A DNA stretch of 64,000 nt from Aspidiotus rigidus (taxonomy: Eukaryota; Arthropoda; Insecta; Hemiptera; Diaspididae): positions 8,580,501 to 8,644,500 of the forward strand of contig JAVHKY010000001.1 in the NCBI GenBank assembly GCA_035079385.1, given 5' to 3'. The notes below the pieces were generated by a model. The model searched no databases and was not told the DNA's origin. It saw only the letters and a program-made list of their open reading frames with translations. The position numbers were made by a program, and so were the translations under genes. Positions 37,565 to 46,913 of the stretch are shown in pieces (the stretch's first letter is position 1; each line of letters starts with the position of its first letter).

Positions 37565-38460
37565 GAAAATCAGCGACGAGAGCTTCTTCGCAGGGTAGCT
37601 TCTGATTCGCGCGCGTCGAAAATTCCGCGGAAAAAATACACTCTCCTTCGCTGCGACTCTTCGAGAAAGGCTGACAGAGCTACTAACGGTATGTCACACG
37701 GAAACTGGCCGCGCTCTTTCGCTATTTTCTGACGAAGCCGGGTACAGCCAGCAACGCCGCCACCGCCACCGCCGCCACCGCGCGCGAAAAGGAAAAGCAC
37801 AGCTATACAGAGGCGAAAATATAGCAGGGACTGTCCCATGCGACGCTCTGCAACTCAAGCAGGTAGAAGCGTAAAGGGTTCCAAATAGTGGGGGGCACGC
37901 GGAAAGATGGGACAAGACACCGATGCTGATGGCGCACTCGGTCATGCGCCCTTTTTGTCAACATTCTCTTTTCGGAAACGCCACGGCGCCCCGCTCGCGT
38001 CGCTGCGACAACGACGACGCCGCTACTATCGCGTGTTTGGCCGGGTACCTTCCTCTTTCCGCAGCAGCGACACGACGGAAGTGACACATATAAGCAACGC
38101 GTCGCTAAGGCGGTGACAATATTCCTACCTTTACCCCGCGCCTTCTTATCACGGCGAACGATACGCTCGCGAACGTTCGCCGGGGTACCGAAGACGCGGA
38201 TCGCGAATGCGCGTCGCATCGCCGATGTTGTGCCCCCTTATTCGTACAATACACGCGGAAGAGTCGAAACGAGGTGACATTTATTCGTACACGGACGACG
38301 ATTCAGGTGTGTCACCTTCGTACGAATGTAGACGGGCGACCGCCCCCTACGCCAACGAAATTTCTCGGGGTAACATTATCCAAACGCTATACGCGAATCT
38401 TTTAAAAACGCTTCGGAAAAAGGGGCGTTTCTTCATTTTTTGCGTTCTTTGTAAAATTTG
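37565..38460. promoter_or_regulatory. CpG-rich segment, possible promoter or first-exon region
   Basis: GC and CpG content are clearly above the surroundings. A (CCG/CCA)n run lies at about 37755-37786. Open frames on both strands are long here (for example an ATG frame of 138 codons at 37803-38219 on the minus strand), as expected where stop codons are rare. A minus-strand promoter here could serve the exon candidate at 2841-3005, but there is no direct evidence for a start site. It could also be the 5' end of a plus-strand gene. Confidence 0.3.
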
Positions 38461-38464
38461 AAAC

Positions 38465-40435
38465 GGTGAAAAAAAAAAAATGTAATGAAACGCTCTATAT
38501 TTTGTAATTAAAAGTTGACTAACCTTTACACATAAAAACATTATAGTCAAAAGAATGATCGTATGGCTCGGGGTATATACCTATATATACGAAAAATATT
38601 CGGGGGAAAAAGCGCGATAGCTAGACGAATTATAGGCATATTATACCTTCTCTCGTATACACACTTCGGAATATTATCGTACACATGTACAAAATTGTGT
38701 GTTATTCAAATGGAATTCCAATTAGTCGGGCTCGCGAAGAGGAGCGCGCGATGGCACCGCGTTCGCCTAGTCCGAAATCACATTTATCAGATTTCGTTTT
38801 CATTTAGTCCGGCGTTCTTCTCGTAATACAACATAACATTATTATATACCGCACTATATACGAAACGTATAAATATAAATCGTTCGTATCTTGACGGCGG
38901 GGAAGCTTCAGGGTACGCGGAAGGCGATGAAAATGAAGTATTTGAAATTGTAAAAAGTGTGGATGGTGGTGAGAAACGGTATCGTTCGTACGCTGCACGT
39001 AACCTAAATATCATACTCGAACGCCGCGGTCTCAACGTATACACATACACACACACACAATAAAACGCAGCCTATTACATAAATTGTAACGTACACGTCG
39101 AGCAGCATTAACAGGTGGATGTTTCGTCAAATTGATGAACTTCCGAATTTATTTACGAGCGCGTGTGAAGTATTCTGTTTCTGATACTCTTTGCTATACA
39201 TGAAGAGACCCGCGTAAGATATTCCTCGTACATAGACGTTTTCATGGATTTTCACGATGTTTCACGCGAGTCCCATACGAAGAAAGGCACATAAATGAGA
39301 CTCACACAACTTCGACACAAATTTTCAACATCCTTTTGCCCAACAAACAAGATATTCGAGATCACGACTGAGTGGGTCAAATTACGATGAACGCTCCAAC
39401 TACTAATTGTACTATTAATTGACCATCGTTTGGAATGAAAAGTCAAACTGATGGCGCTATGCAGGAACACCTACGGATATAACTCCACTTTCAGCAGATC
39501 AACGCTGAAAACACAGTAGGAATGAAGCTCCTCAGGGATCGTATTCACTATGGCGCTTCAACATTGAACTCAGTAAACTGACAAAAAGGGATGTTCTTCG
39601 AAGGACTCGAATAACCTAGATTAGGTGTTCACACCTTCAATACAGCTACCACTTTTTTAACTTGGCCTTGACGATTAGCTTCTCTGACGGGACGAGTAAC
39701 CCTAAGAGAGAAGTGAAATTTTATCTTTGTGGTTGACCAATGTCTCATTTCAAGTCTTCGATTTTACATCATACCCCACCCCCCTCGTGCCCGCTCAATT
39801 TGGCGCCAAATAAATTTTTTAGTCAGCCTCCCAAGTTCAATGAGCTGCGATTCGCATGAGGTTTAAAGGAAAATATCACACCTATAAGTAATGTCAGCTT
39901 GCAAGCTCAACTTGTTGCTTACTGATACACACATAAACCTGAACCAAGCGAGAACCTCATGAATATTCTGAGGGCAGATAAAAACATCTGAGCTGCTGTA
40001 AGAAGCGCCGATCATGAGACATCCGAGTTGTTGTGCACTCTATGTGTGTAAATAATGAGCCAGAGTAAGAAACGTGAGCTTCCAAGGTTTCATCAGTCCC
40101 GTCTGATAATGTGAGACAGTTTAGCTCTTGACTTGTGGATAGAATTCTTACATGAATATAATATAGAGCCCAAGGTCACTGCCGTTTACTACCCTCAAAG
40201 TAATCCGACCAGAAAGAATCCATCTCATACCAATGACCACCCGAACACCAACTACTCGAAGCACCTATTCAATAATCATTTTTAGGAGCAACACCAAATT
40301 GCCTCTAGTCTAACCTAACTTAGGTTGGTGACGTCATCAAAATCGGAAGTTCTCGGACATTTCCCCGAAAATTAAGACGTCACAAAAGCAGTCCATCCAA
40401 CTTGACGTCACAAAAGTCGGACGCCGATGCGCTCG
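38465..40435. other. Non-coding stretch
   Basis: A (CA)n microsatellite lies at about 39045-39060. No gene was recognised. Three TGACGTCA-type sites cluster at 40.33-40.41 kb. Confidence 0.35.
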
Positions 40436-40447
40436 CGTTCGTGCTTG

Positions 40448-40613
40448 CCAGTGGCGTTACCTGGGGTAGGGATGAGGAGGATGAATCACACCCCCATGAG
40501 GATCAGAATTTACTCTGGGTGCTGATGAGCAGAGAAATTTTCAGTCTCTGCCTCAGGACCGCGGTTATTCATCCCTCTATCCTCTCCGCAGAGAAATTTA
40601 TGGTTATGCCACT
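40448..40613. mobile_element. Small MITE with AGTGGCGTTACC ends
   Basis: The left end agtggcgttacc faces ggttatgccact, and the inner block gaggatgaat faces attcatcc. The flanks read cgtgcttg and cgtgcctg, an 8-bp direct repeat with one mismatch, which fits a hAT-type target duplication. The interior repeats gcagagaaattt. There is no transposase. Confidence 0.45.
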
Positions 40614-40948
40614 CGTGCCTGCGGTCCTGCTAACTAAACTTGTTCGTAAAACTGATGGACGCACCTCTACTGGCAACATGAATGAGGCCCACTAATTGGA
40701 GGATTAGATTGAAAAATTGATTGTGGGTCAAGAATAGAGCAAATAGAAAATTTAAATCATTCGATAGGAATTACGAGGTAAACGCTATTAAGTTAATTAA
40801 TTTATATTGATGTTCTTATACCAAGAGATACCATGATCACTTCCTCGACAGGCACACGCGTGGTCTTACACCGCATTTTATAAGCAAAGGTGCACAGGAA
40901 AAGGATATTTGGGCCAGTTGTCAACAGATCTGTCGCCGAAGAAAAATT

Positions 40949-41760
40949 GACCTAGGGTAGGCGTGCGACAAGGATGCCCGTCGTCGCCAAGGTGCTATAA
41001 TCTATATGCCGAGGAAATTGCAAGGCAACGTACCTTCAGAGATACTGGCTTCAAAATTAATGGCACAAAAATAAGCAGCATCAGTTATGCAGACGATAAA
41101 GTGTTGATTGCAGAAAAGCCGCAACAGCTGCAAAGAATGGTACACCGACTAGCAACAGAAAGTGCCAAATACGGGATGAACGTAAATACATCCAAGACAA
41201 AGGTCATGCGTATATCCAAAGAGGAATCAAGCAAACCCCTGCTAATACGCGTCAATGGAACTCAGCTTGAGGAAGTGCAGAAATACAGATACCTGGGAGT
41301 AATTGTGACAAATGACGGCAGAGATCAAAAGGAAATAAAGGCAAGATTGGGCATGGCCGGAGAAGCCTTCAGTAATCTCGAACGTGTACTAAAAGACAAG
41401 AAGACGAACTTGAACCTTCGGCTAAGACTGCTCGCATGTTATGTGTGGACAGTACTTAGGTACGCATCGGAAACCTGGACGTTGTCAAAAGTGGACCAGA
41501 AAAGAATAAACTCCTTTGAGTTATGGTGTTACCGCAGATTGCATCGTATAAGCTGGACGGAAAAGATAAGAAACGAAGAAGTGCTCCGACGGACTGGATT
41601 GCAGCGTGGGATACTACTGCAGATGATATTGGAGGGAAAACGAAGATTCCTGCAGAAGAAAATAGAGACAGACGACCAGTTTCGAAATGCCGCGCACGGA
41701 AAGATAGTTGGAAAGGCTTCGAGAGGACGACGTAGGCTGACAATGCTATCCAATTTGTAA
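40949..41760 (+). pseudogene. LINE reverse-transcriptase fragment (5'-truncated)
   Basis: A frame open from about 40949 encodes the C-terminal half of a non-LTR reverse transcriptase. It contains GVRQGCPSSP (fingers/palm motif), SYADDKVLIA (catalytic YADD), a SKTKVM stretch, YRYLGVIVTNDG and the downstream SETWTLSK...FELWCYRRLHRISW region typical of LINE proteins. The endonuclease and the first half of the RT are missing. A stop codon at 40946-40948 and an apparent frameshift just upstream (VNRSVAEEKLT in another frame) show decay. The open frame has no ATG start, so it cannot be expressed as a native protein. The clade is probably RTE-like or a neighbouring group, but this is uncertain. Confidence 0.9.
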
Positions 41761-41786
41761 TTTGTAATTTGCAATTTGTAATCGTG
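41750..41786 (+). repeat. AATTTGT tandem tail of the LINE fragment
   Basis: About four tandem copies of a 7-8-nt unit (aatttgta) begin within the last codons of the RT frame and end at about 41782. Short tandem tails mark the 3' ends of several LINE groups, which fixes the insertion's 3' boundary. Confidence 0.6.
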
Positions 41787-42230
41787 ATTATCGTGTATTG
41801 TATAAGATTATGCTGTGTATTCCGCTCTTATGCATATACGCATTGTATGGCGAGAGCTACCTGTAATTTATTATGGATGCTAATAAACGAACGAGGGAAA
41901 TGGAGGGGGGCATTGTCTTCGCTCGAGAAAAAGAGACAAAATGAGAAGAGAGAAAACTAATTTAGCGCCAAGGTAAAATAAGAAGCAAATCGATTGAAGG
42001 ACCATCAAATTTTTCTGAAATTTCGTTTGCCCAATTCTTCAGGAAAAATTTACTCCGCAACCACTGAAAATGACTAAAACTCAATAGAGTGAATGAGTTA
42101 AGGGGGATTCGTTACATCAATTTTCCTTTCTTATCATGGTTTTAGACAGCACATTAAGGAATTCGCTTCTCATTTGTCACAAGACCGCAAAGTGTTTTCA
42201 TTTTTGTCGGAAAAGTTTCTCACTTTTATG

Positions 42231-42242
42231 AGAAGTCTCTCT
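42231..42242. repeat. Left target-site duplication of the PLE composite
   Basis: The 12-mer agaagtctctct directly abuts the left arm and recurs at 46276-46287 beyond the right extension. The length fits Penelope insertions. Confidence 0.7.
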
Positions 42243-42308
42243 TAAACGAAAAAACGAATACTCTACAGGGAGAGTAAACAAATGCAAACCGCAGAAAATA
42301 AAAACGAA

Positions 42309-42343
42309 GGGAGCGCTTTCGGTTAAACAACCATCTTCAAACC
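42309..42343 (-). ncRNA. Hammerhead-ribozyme-like motif in the left PLE arm
   Basis: Read on the minus strand after the stop codon: TTGAAGA, then a GGTT-GTTT-AACC hairpin, then GAAA, then palindromic GCGC, then TC. This matches the order of a minimal hammerhead core (CUGANGA, stem II, GAAA, short stem III, UH), apart from U in place of the first C. Hammerheads of this compact type are known from PLE terminal repeats. Activity is not shown. Confidence 0.45.
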
Positions 42344-42385
42344 TGAAATGAAAGCAACTGACGAACGAATGAGAAGGAAGAGGTA

Positions 42386-44752
42386 TTAAGATCGTCCGAA
42401 CGAGAAATCACGGTGTGAATCATAAACCTGTTCGATCAAGCCATCTTCCGGAATATACGAGTTGAGTATAGTGATACCGTCAGTGTTGAGGTGACGCAGT
42501 ATCTCTATATTCTCGAGGGCGATACGTTTACGGTAGGAATTCTCCTTATGGAGGAGCTTTTCGGATCCCTCGCGGAAACTGTGGCCACTGTTAATCAAAT
42601 GATCAGCGAAAGCTGACTCCCCTAAGCGTCCCTTCTTCCAAGACTTCAGGTGCTCAGCTACTCTAACTTTCATCTGGCGGCTGGTCTCACCAATATAAAA
42701 GCCTCCACAATCCTCACATTCCATCTTATAAACACCACTCCTTTCATCAACCGGTATGGGATCCTTCAGTCTCACAAACAACCTCTTGACTGTGGTGAGG
42801 TTGTAAAACGCGGGTCTGAAACCAAACGGGCGAAGGGCCCGACCCAATTGCTGGGAGAAATTCCCCAGGAATGGGAGACTGATCCAACGCAAACGGCGAT
42901 CACGGATCGTGTCTCGGGGGAGGGAGGTGGTGGAATCAAGAAGGCTCCTCGTAACTTTCCTCCGAACCATCACGTCAACGTCGACATTGACTCCATTCAC
43001 TCTAGCCAGGTGTTTTATGGTAAGTAATTCTTTCTTAAAAGCAGATTGACTCAACGGAATACGAGTCAGTCTGTGAACTAGGCTATGAAAAGCAGCCATC
43101 TTATGAGCAACAGGACCGAACGAACCACCGTGGACTAAAACATCGGTCGTAGTATCTTTCCTGTAAATTCCAAACTTATGGATACCGTCTATTATGGAGA
43201 TCGATAAATCCAAAAAGTTGATGGAAAATACCCCTATTTCCAACGTAAATTTGATGGAAGGGTACCAGGAATTGAGATACCTCAGAAACTCACCAAGGAG
43301 ATCTGGGTGACCAGTCCAGGTACATAGAACGTCATCAACGTACCTGTGCCAGTAGTGAATATGATTAAGTAACACCTGGTTCGAGGAAAAGAGGTCAAGT
43401 TCAAACTTAGACATGAAAACTTCGGAGATAAGAGAGCCTAGAGGTGATCCAATAGGGATCCCTACTTCCTCAGGGAACTCGAAAAATTTCCCTTCAAATT
43501 TACAGAAGTTAGGGGACCAGCAAGTATTCAGGAGATCAAAAAATTCCTGAAGCTCATTGTGAGGAATGTTAGCTCTGATGAGTAGCTCACCCATCCGCTG
43601 GATAGTAGCAGCCTTAGGAATATTTGGAAACAAACCAACAACATCAAACGAGCAGATGGTCGTCCCTGGGGGAAGGCTTACATCCCTGAGGACGTCGGTT
43701 AAAGAGGCCGAATTCAAGACCGAATGAGGAGATTCGAAATCAATGCGATTTTTGAACCAACGGTCAAGGAATTTGGCAAGGAGGTAGGTAGGAGAGGAGA
43801 CAAAAGAAACAACGGGTCGCATCGGGGTATTCTTCTTATGCACTTTGGGCAACCCGTAGAGGAGGGGGGGTGTGGGGTTAGGAACCAGGACGGCTTTTTT
43901 CAAAGCAGGAGTTTTGATAATAGCCTCACTCCTGTTGATGACACTCCTAACTTCTCTAACGTGCTTAGGAAAGCTGAAATCCCCACTCTCTTTAGCACCA
44001 CACTGCTGTAGGACTTCATGGACCTTGGAAGAATAGGCCGACCTCTCCATCACTACAACAGCGTTGCCCTTGTCAGCCTTAGTGACGATTAGATCTCCCT
44101 CTTTCATCTTCCTCTTTAAACCCTGAATGACTCCTCCCAATTTATTACTCATGCGAGGGAGGGGGTTATTACGGACCAAATCAGCACAGACTTTCTGGGT
44201 ATTATAACCAGGACCAATCTTAACCGCAAGATCCGCAACAACATTCGCCAAGGTTTCATCATTCTTAAGGGGAGGCAGACTGAATTTCAAACCTTTCTCA
44301 AGGAGGGCTGTTTCGTCACTATTAAACACTACCTGACTATTATTTATGAGGGGGGGATGGAATTTATGAACAACAACACCGTCACTCACCCCTTCCTCAA
44401 CCACATCCTCATTAACCTTCAATAGGGAGGACAACTTCTTATTTTTCCTCTCCTTCAACTTCACCTCAAACTTCCGACACTTTTCATTGACGTCCCGCAT
44501 AAAGTAATCAAACTCAAGGGGGGGGAGCACACCGGAGAGTCTCGAATGGACCAAAAGGTTTAATCTAGTCGCAATATTAAATTTACCATACCATCTTCGC
44601 AACTCCGTTCTGATCCACTTCTCCCTCATATAATTCTCCAGTTTCTTAGTCGTAATCTTACAATCGGAATAAAACCGTCCTCTCCTACCTACCTCCTTGC
44701 CAAATTCCTTGACCGTTGGTTCAAAAATCGCATTGATTTCGAATCTCCTCAT
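42386..44752 (-). CDS. Penelope-like reverse transcriptase + GIY-YIG endonuclease
   Basis: This 788-codon frame has no internal stop. Residues 1-25 come from the antisense strand of the adjoining inverted copy (44678-44752), and native PLE sequence starts at residue 26. The N-terminal region (about 26-220) is basic with a predicted helical character. RT motifs follow: TKADKGNAVVVM at 224-235, LYGLPKVHK at 298-306 with MRPVVS after it, motif A SFDVVGLFPNIP at 368-379, motif B GIPIGSPLG at 431-439, catalytic YVDD at 471-474, and INFLDLS at 511-517. The C-terminal GIY-YIG nuclease shows GVYKM at 673 and YIGET at 686, a following Arg at 692 and His at 701. A C-x2-C pair (CEDC, 679-682) lies between the two halves. 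Such proteins copy PLE RNA and cut the target. The frame looks competent, but the native start has been lost or replaced. Confidence 0.95.
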   Translation of the reverse strand: MRRFEINAIFEPTVKEFGKEVGRRGRFYSDCKITTKKLENYMREKWIRTELRRWYGKFNIATRLNLLVHSRLSGVLPPLEFDYFMRDVNEKCRKFEVKLKERKNKKLSSLLKVNEDVVEEGVSDGVVVHKFHPPLINNSQVVFNSDETALLEKGLKFSLPPLKNDETLANVVADLAVKIGPGYNTQKVCADLVRNNPLPRMSNKLGGVIQGLKRKMKEGDLIVTKADKGNAVVVMERSAYSSKVHEVLQQCGAKESGDFSFPKHVREVRSVINRSEAIIKTPALKKAVLVPNPTPPLLYGLPKVHKKNTPMRPVVSFVSSPTYLLAKFLDRWFKNRIDFESPHSVLNSASLTDVLRDVSLPPGTTICSFDVVGLFPNIPKAATIQRMGELLIRANIPHNELQEFFDLLNTCWSPNFCKFEGKFFEFPEEVGIPIGSPLGSLISEVFMSKFELDLFSSNQVLLNHIHYWHRYVDDVLCTWTGHPDLLGEFLRYLNSWYPSIKFTLEIGVFSINFLDLSISIIDGIHKFGIYRKDTTTDVLVHGGSFGPVAHKMAAFHSLVHRLTRIPLSQSAFKKELLTIKHLARVNGVNVDVDVMVRRKVTRSLLDSTTSLPRDTIRDRRLRWISLPFLGNFSQQLGRALRPFGFRPAFYNLTTVKRLFVRLKDPIPVDERSGVYKMECEDCGGFYIGETSRQMKVRVAEHLKSWKKGRLGESAFADHLINSGHSFREGSEKLLHKENSYRKRIALENIEILRHLNTDGITILNSYIPEDGLIEQVYDSHRDFSFGRS

Positions 44753-46090
44753 TCGGTCTTGAATTCGGCCTCTTTAACCGACGTCCTCAGGGATGTAAGC
44801 CTTCCCCCAGGGACGACCATCTGCTCGTTTGATGTTGTTGGTTTGTTTCCAAATATTCCTAAGGCTGCTACTATCCAGCGGATGGGTGAGCTACTCATCA
44901 GAGCTAACATTCCTCACAATGAGCTTCAGGAATTTTTTGATCTCCTGAATACTTGCTGGTCCCCTAACTTCTGTAAATTTGAAGGGAAATTTTTCGAGTT
45001 CCCTGAGGAAGTAGGGATCCCTATTGGATCACCTCTAGGCTCTCTTATCTCCGAAGTTTTCATGTCTAAGTTTGAACTTGACCTCTTTTCCTCGAACCAG
45101 GTGTTACTTAATCATATTCACTACTGGCACAGGTACGTTGATGACGTTCTATGTACCTGGACTGGTCACCCAGATCTCCTTGGTGAGTTTCTGAGGTATC
45201 TCAATTCCTGGTACCCTTCCATCAAATTTACGTTGGAAATAGGGGTATTTTCCATCAACTTTTTGGATTTATCGATCTCCATAATAGACGGTATCCATAA
45301 GTTTGGAATTTACAGGAAAGATACTACGACCGATGTTTTAGTCCACGGTGGTTCGTTCGGTCCTGTTGCTCATAAGATGGCTGCTTTTCATAGCCTAGTT
45401 CACAGACTGACTCGTATTCCGTTGAGTCAATCTGCTTTTAAGAAAGAATTACTTACCATAAAACACCTGGCTAGAGTGAATGGAGTCAATGTCGACGTTG
45501 ACGTGATGGTTCGGAGGAAAGTTACGAGGAGCCTTCTTGATTCCACCACCTCCCTCCCCCGAGACACGATCCGTGATCGCCGTTTGCGTTGGATCAGTCT
45601 CCCATTCCTGGGGAATTTCTCCCAGCAATTGGGTCGGGCCCTTCGCCCGTTTGGTTTCAGACCCGCGTTTTACAACCTCACCACAGTCAAGAGGTTGTTT
45701 GTGAGACTGAAGGATCCCATACCGGTTGATGAAAGGAGTGGTGTTTATAAGATGGAATGTGAGGATTGTGGAGGCTTTTATATTGGTGAGACCAGCCGCC
45801 AGATGAAAGTTAGAGTAGCTGAGCACCTGAAGTCTTGGAAGAAGGGACGCTTAGGGGAGTCAGCTTTCGCTGATCATTTGATTAACAGTGGCCACAGTTT
45901 CCGCGAGGGATCCGAAAAGCTCCTCCATAAGGAGAATTCCTACCGTAAACGTATCGCCCTCGAGAATATAGAGATACTGCGTCACCTCAACACTGACGGT
46001 ATCACTATACTCAACTCGTATATTCCGGAAGATGGCTTGATCGAACAGGTTTATGATTCACACCGTGATTTCTCGTTCGGACGATCTTAA
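44678..46090 (+). pseudogene. 5'-truncated second PLE copy (RT palm to GIY-YIG)
   Basis: Open from its first base (SSPTYLLAKF...) to the stop at 46090. It matches residues 319 to 788 of the minus-strand protein with no difference seen. It lacks the N-terminal region, the DKGNA motif and the LPKVHK motif, but keeps motif A, motif B, YVDD and the full GIY-YIG domain. The first in-frame Met is at the MGELLIRAN segment. No native start exists, so it is a partial copy. Confidence 0.95.
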
Positions 46091-46132
46091 TACCTCTTCC
46101 TTCTCATTCGTTCGTCAGTTGCTTTCATTTCA

Positions 46133-46167
46133 GGTTTGAAGATGGTTGTTTAACCGAAAGCGCTCCC
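46133..46167 (+). ncRNA. Hammerhead-ribozyme-like motif in the right PLE arm
   Basis: Same motif as at 42309-42343, on the plus strand, about 45 nt after the stop codon. The core has TTGAAGA, a 4-bp GGTT/AACC stem, GAAA and an AGCGCT palindrome followed by C. The first core base departs from consensus and stem I pairing is weak, so it may be inactive. Confidence 0.45.
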
Positions 46168-46233
46168 TTCGTTTTTATTTTCTGCGGTTTGCATTTGTTT
46201 ACTCTCCCTGTAGAGTATTCGTTTTTTCGTTTA

Positions 46234-46275
46234 TGATGGATAGCCGTAACCTTAAGGAACGGATTCGTTTAATTT
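46234..46275. other. One-sided 42-nt extension of the PLE composite
   Basis: It lies between the end of the right arm's symmetry (46233) and the right copy of the 12-bp duplication. It has no counterpart on the left. Penelope elements typically carry a short tail of about 30-40 bp at one end. Confidence 0.6.
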
Positions 46276-46287
46276 AGAAGTCTCTCT
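46276..46287. repeat. Right target-site duplication of the PLE composite
   Basis: agaagtctctct, identical to 42231-42242. Confidence 0.7.
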
Positions 46288-46664
46288 CTCTAGAGTACTT
46301 CAAATTTCTATTGATGGTAGGCTATGTATTAATTTCCTACTATAAAAGATGACCAGAGACATAATGCAGGCTATTCATAATATTATGGAAGGAGAGGTAA
46401 ATGAATGCCCTGATTTTATGTACCAACATCTTCGAACACGGCATTAATTTTACGAGAAGCTATATAAAAACTTTCTACTGTCCATCGTTCGGAAAATGCT
46501 GACCTCGAGATTCGAGCTAGTAGGGCTGGGAAAAATTTTGCTGATAAATTGAAAGTAGGGAGGTCTTTCCAGCTACACGTATATAGAAGGACTTTAAAAA
46601 GATGTTACGTAGAACTTTACATCTTTGTACTTACGAAGAAAGAACTTAGAATAGTTTAAGAATA

Positions 46665-46911
46665 CAGTACACTTCCGATTATCCGACCTAACTGGGGTAA
46701 TGGGTGGTTCGGATAATAAAAAGTTCGGATAAAAATCCGGTTCGGATAACGCGGAGAGAGTTCAGATAATACGGAGGTTGGAAAAATTACGGTTCGGATA
46801 ATACGGAAGAAGTTCGGTTAATCGAGAGGTCGGATAATCGGGAGCAAATTTTTGTGGTCGAATAATACGGCTGGTCGGATAATCCGACGTCGGATAATCG
46901 GAAGTGTACTG
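46665..46911. mobile_element. Tigger/pogo-type MITE
   Basis: The TIRs read cagtacacttccgattatcc at the left and the exact inverse at the right. TA dinucleotides flank both ends (46663-46664 and 46912-46913). The 247-bp interior is built from about nine cggataat-like words in both senses. TIRs of this type with a TA duplication mark the Tc1/mariner superfamily, pogo/Tigger branch. There is no transposase. Confidence 0.85.
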
Positions 46912-46913
46912 TA

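Larger units (their letters stand above)
42243..46275. mobile_element. Penelope-like element: head-to-head inverted composite
   Basis: A minus-strand copy occupies 42243-44677. A 5'-truncated plus-strand copy occupies 44678-46233. They meet with no spacer. Every position x in the right copy pairs with 88476-x in the left, giving two 1556-bp arms around an 879-nt loop (43799-44677). I found no mismatch in the parts I compared, and the two protein frames agree throughout. A 42-nt extension (46234-46275) lies only on the right. A 12-bp direct repeat flanks the whole unit. Penelope elements are known for inverted or tandem partial copies and one-sided short tails, so this looks like a single recent insertion event. 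Confidence 0.9.

Noticed and set aside
42650..43027. 125-codon plus frame and its mirror at 45449-45826 (minus)
   Set aside because: Both are antisense shadows of the PLE protein. They are identical only because the arms are inverted copies.
43724..44011. 95-codon plus frame starting MRRFEINAIF
   Set aside because: It starts with the antisense of PLE codons in the left arm and shares its beginning with the long frame only through the inverted symmetry.
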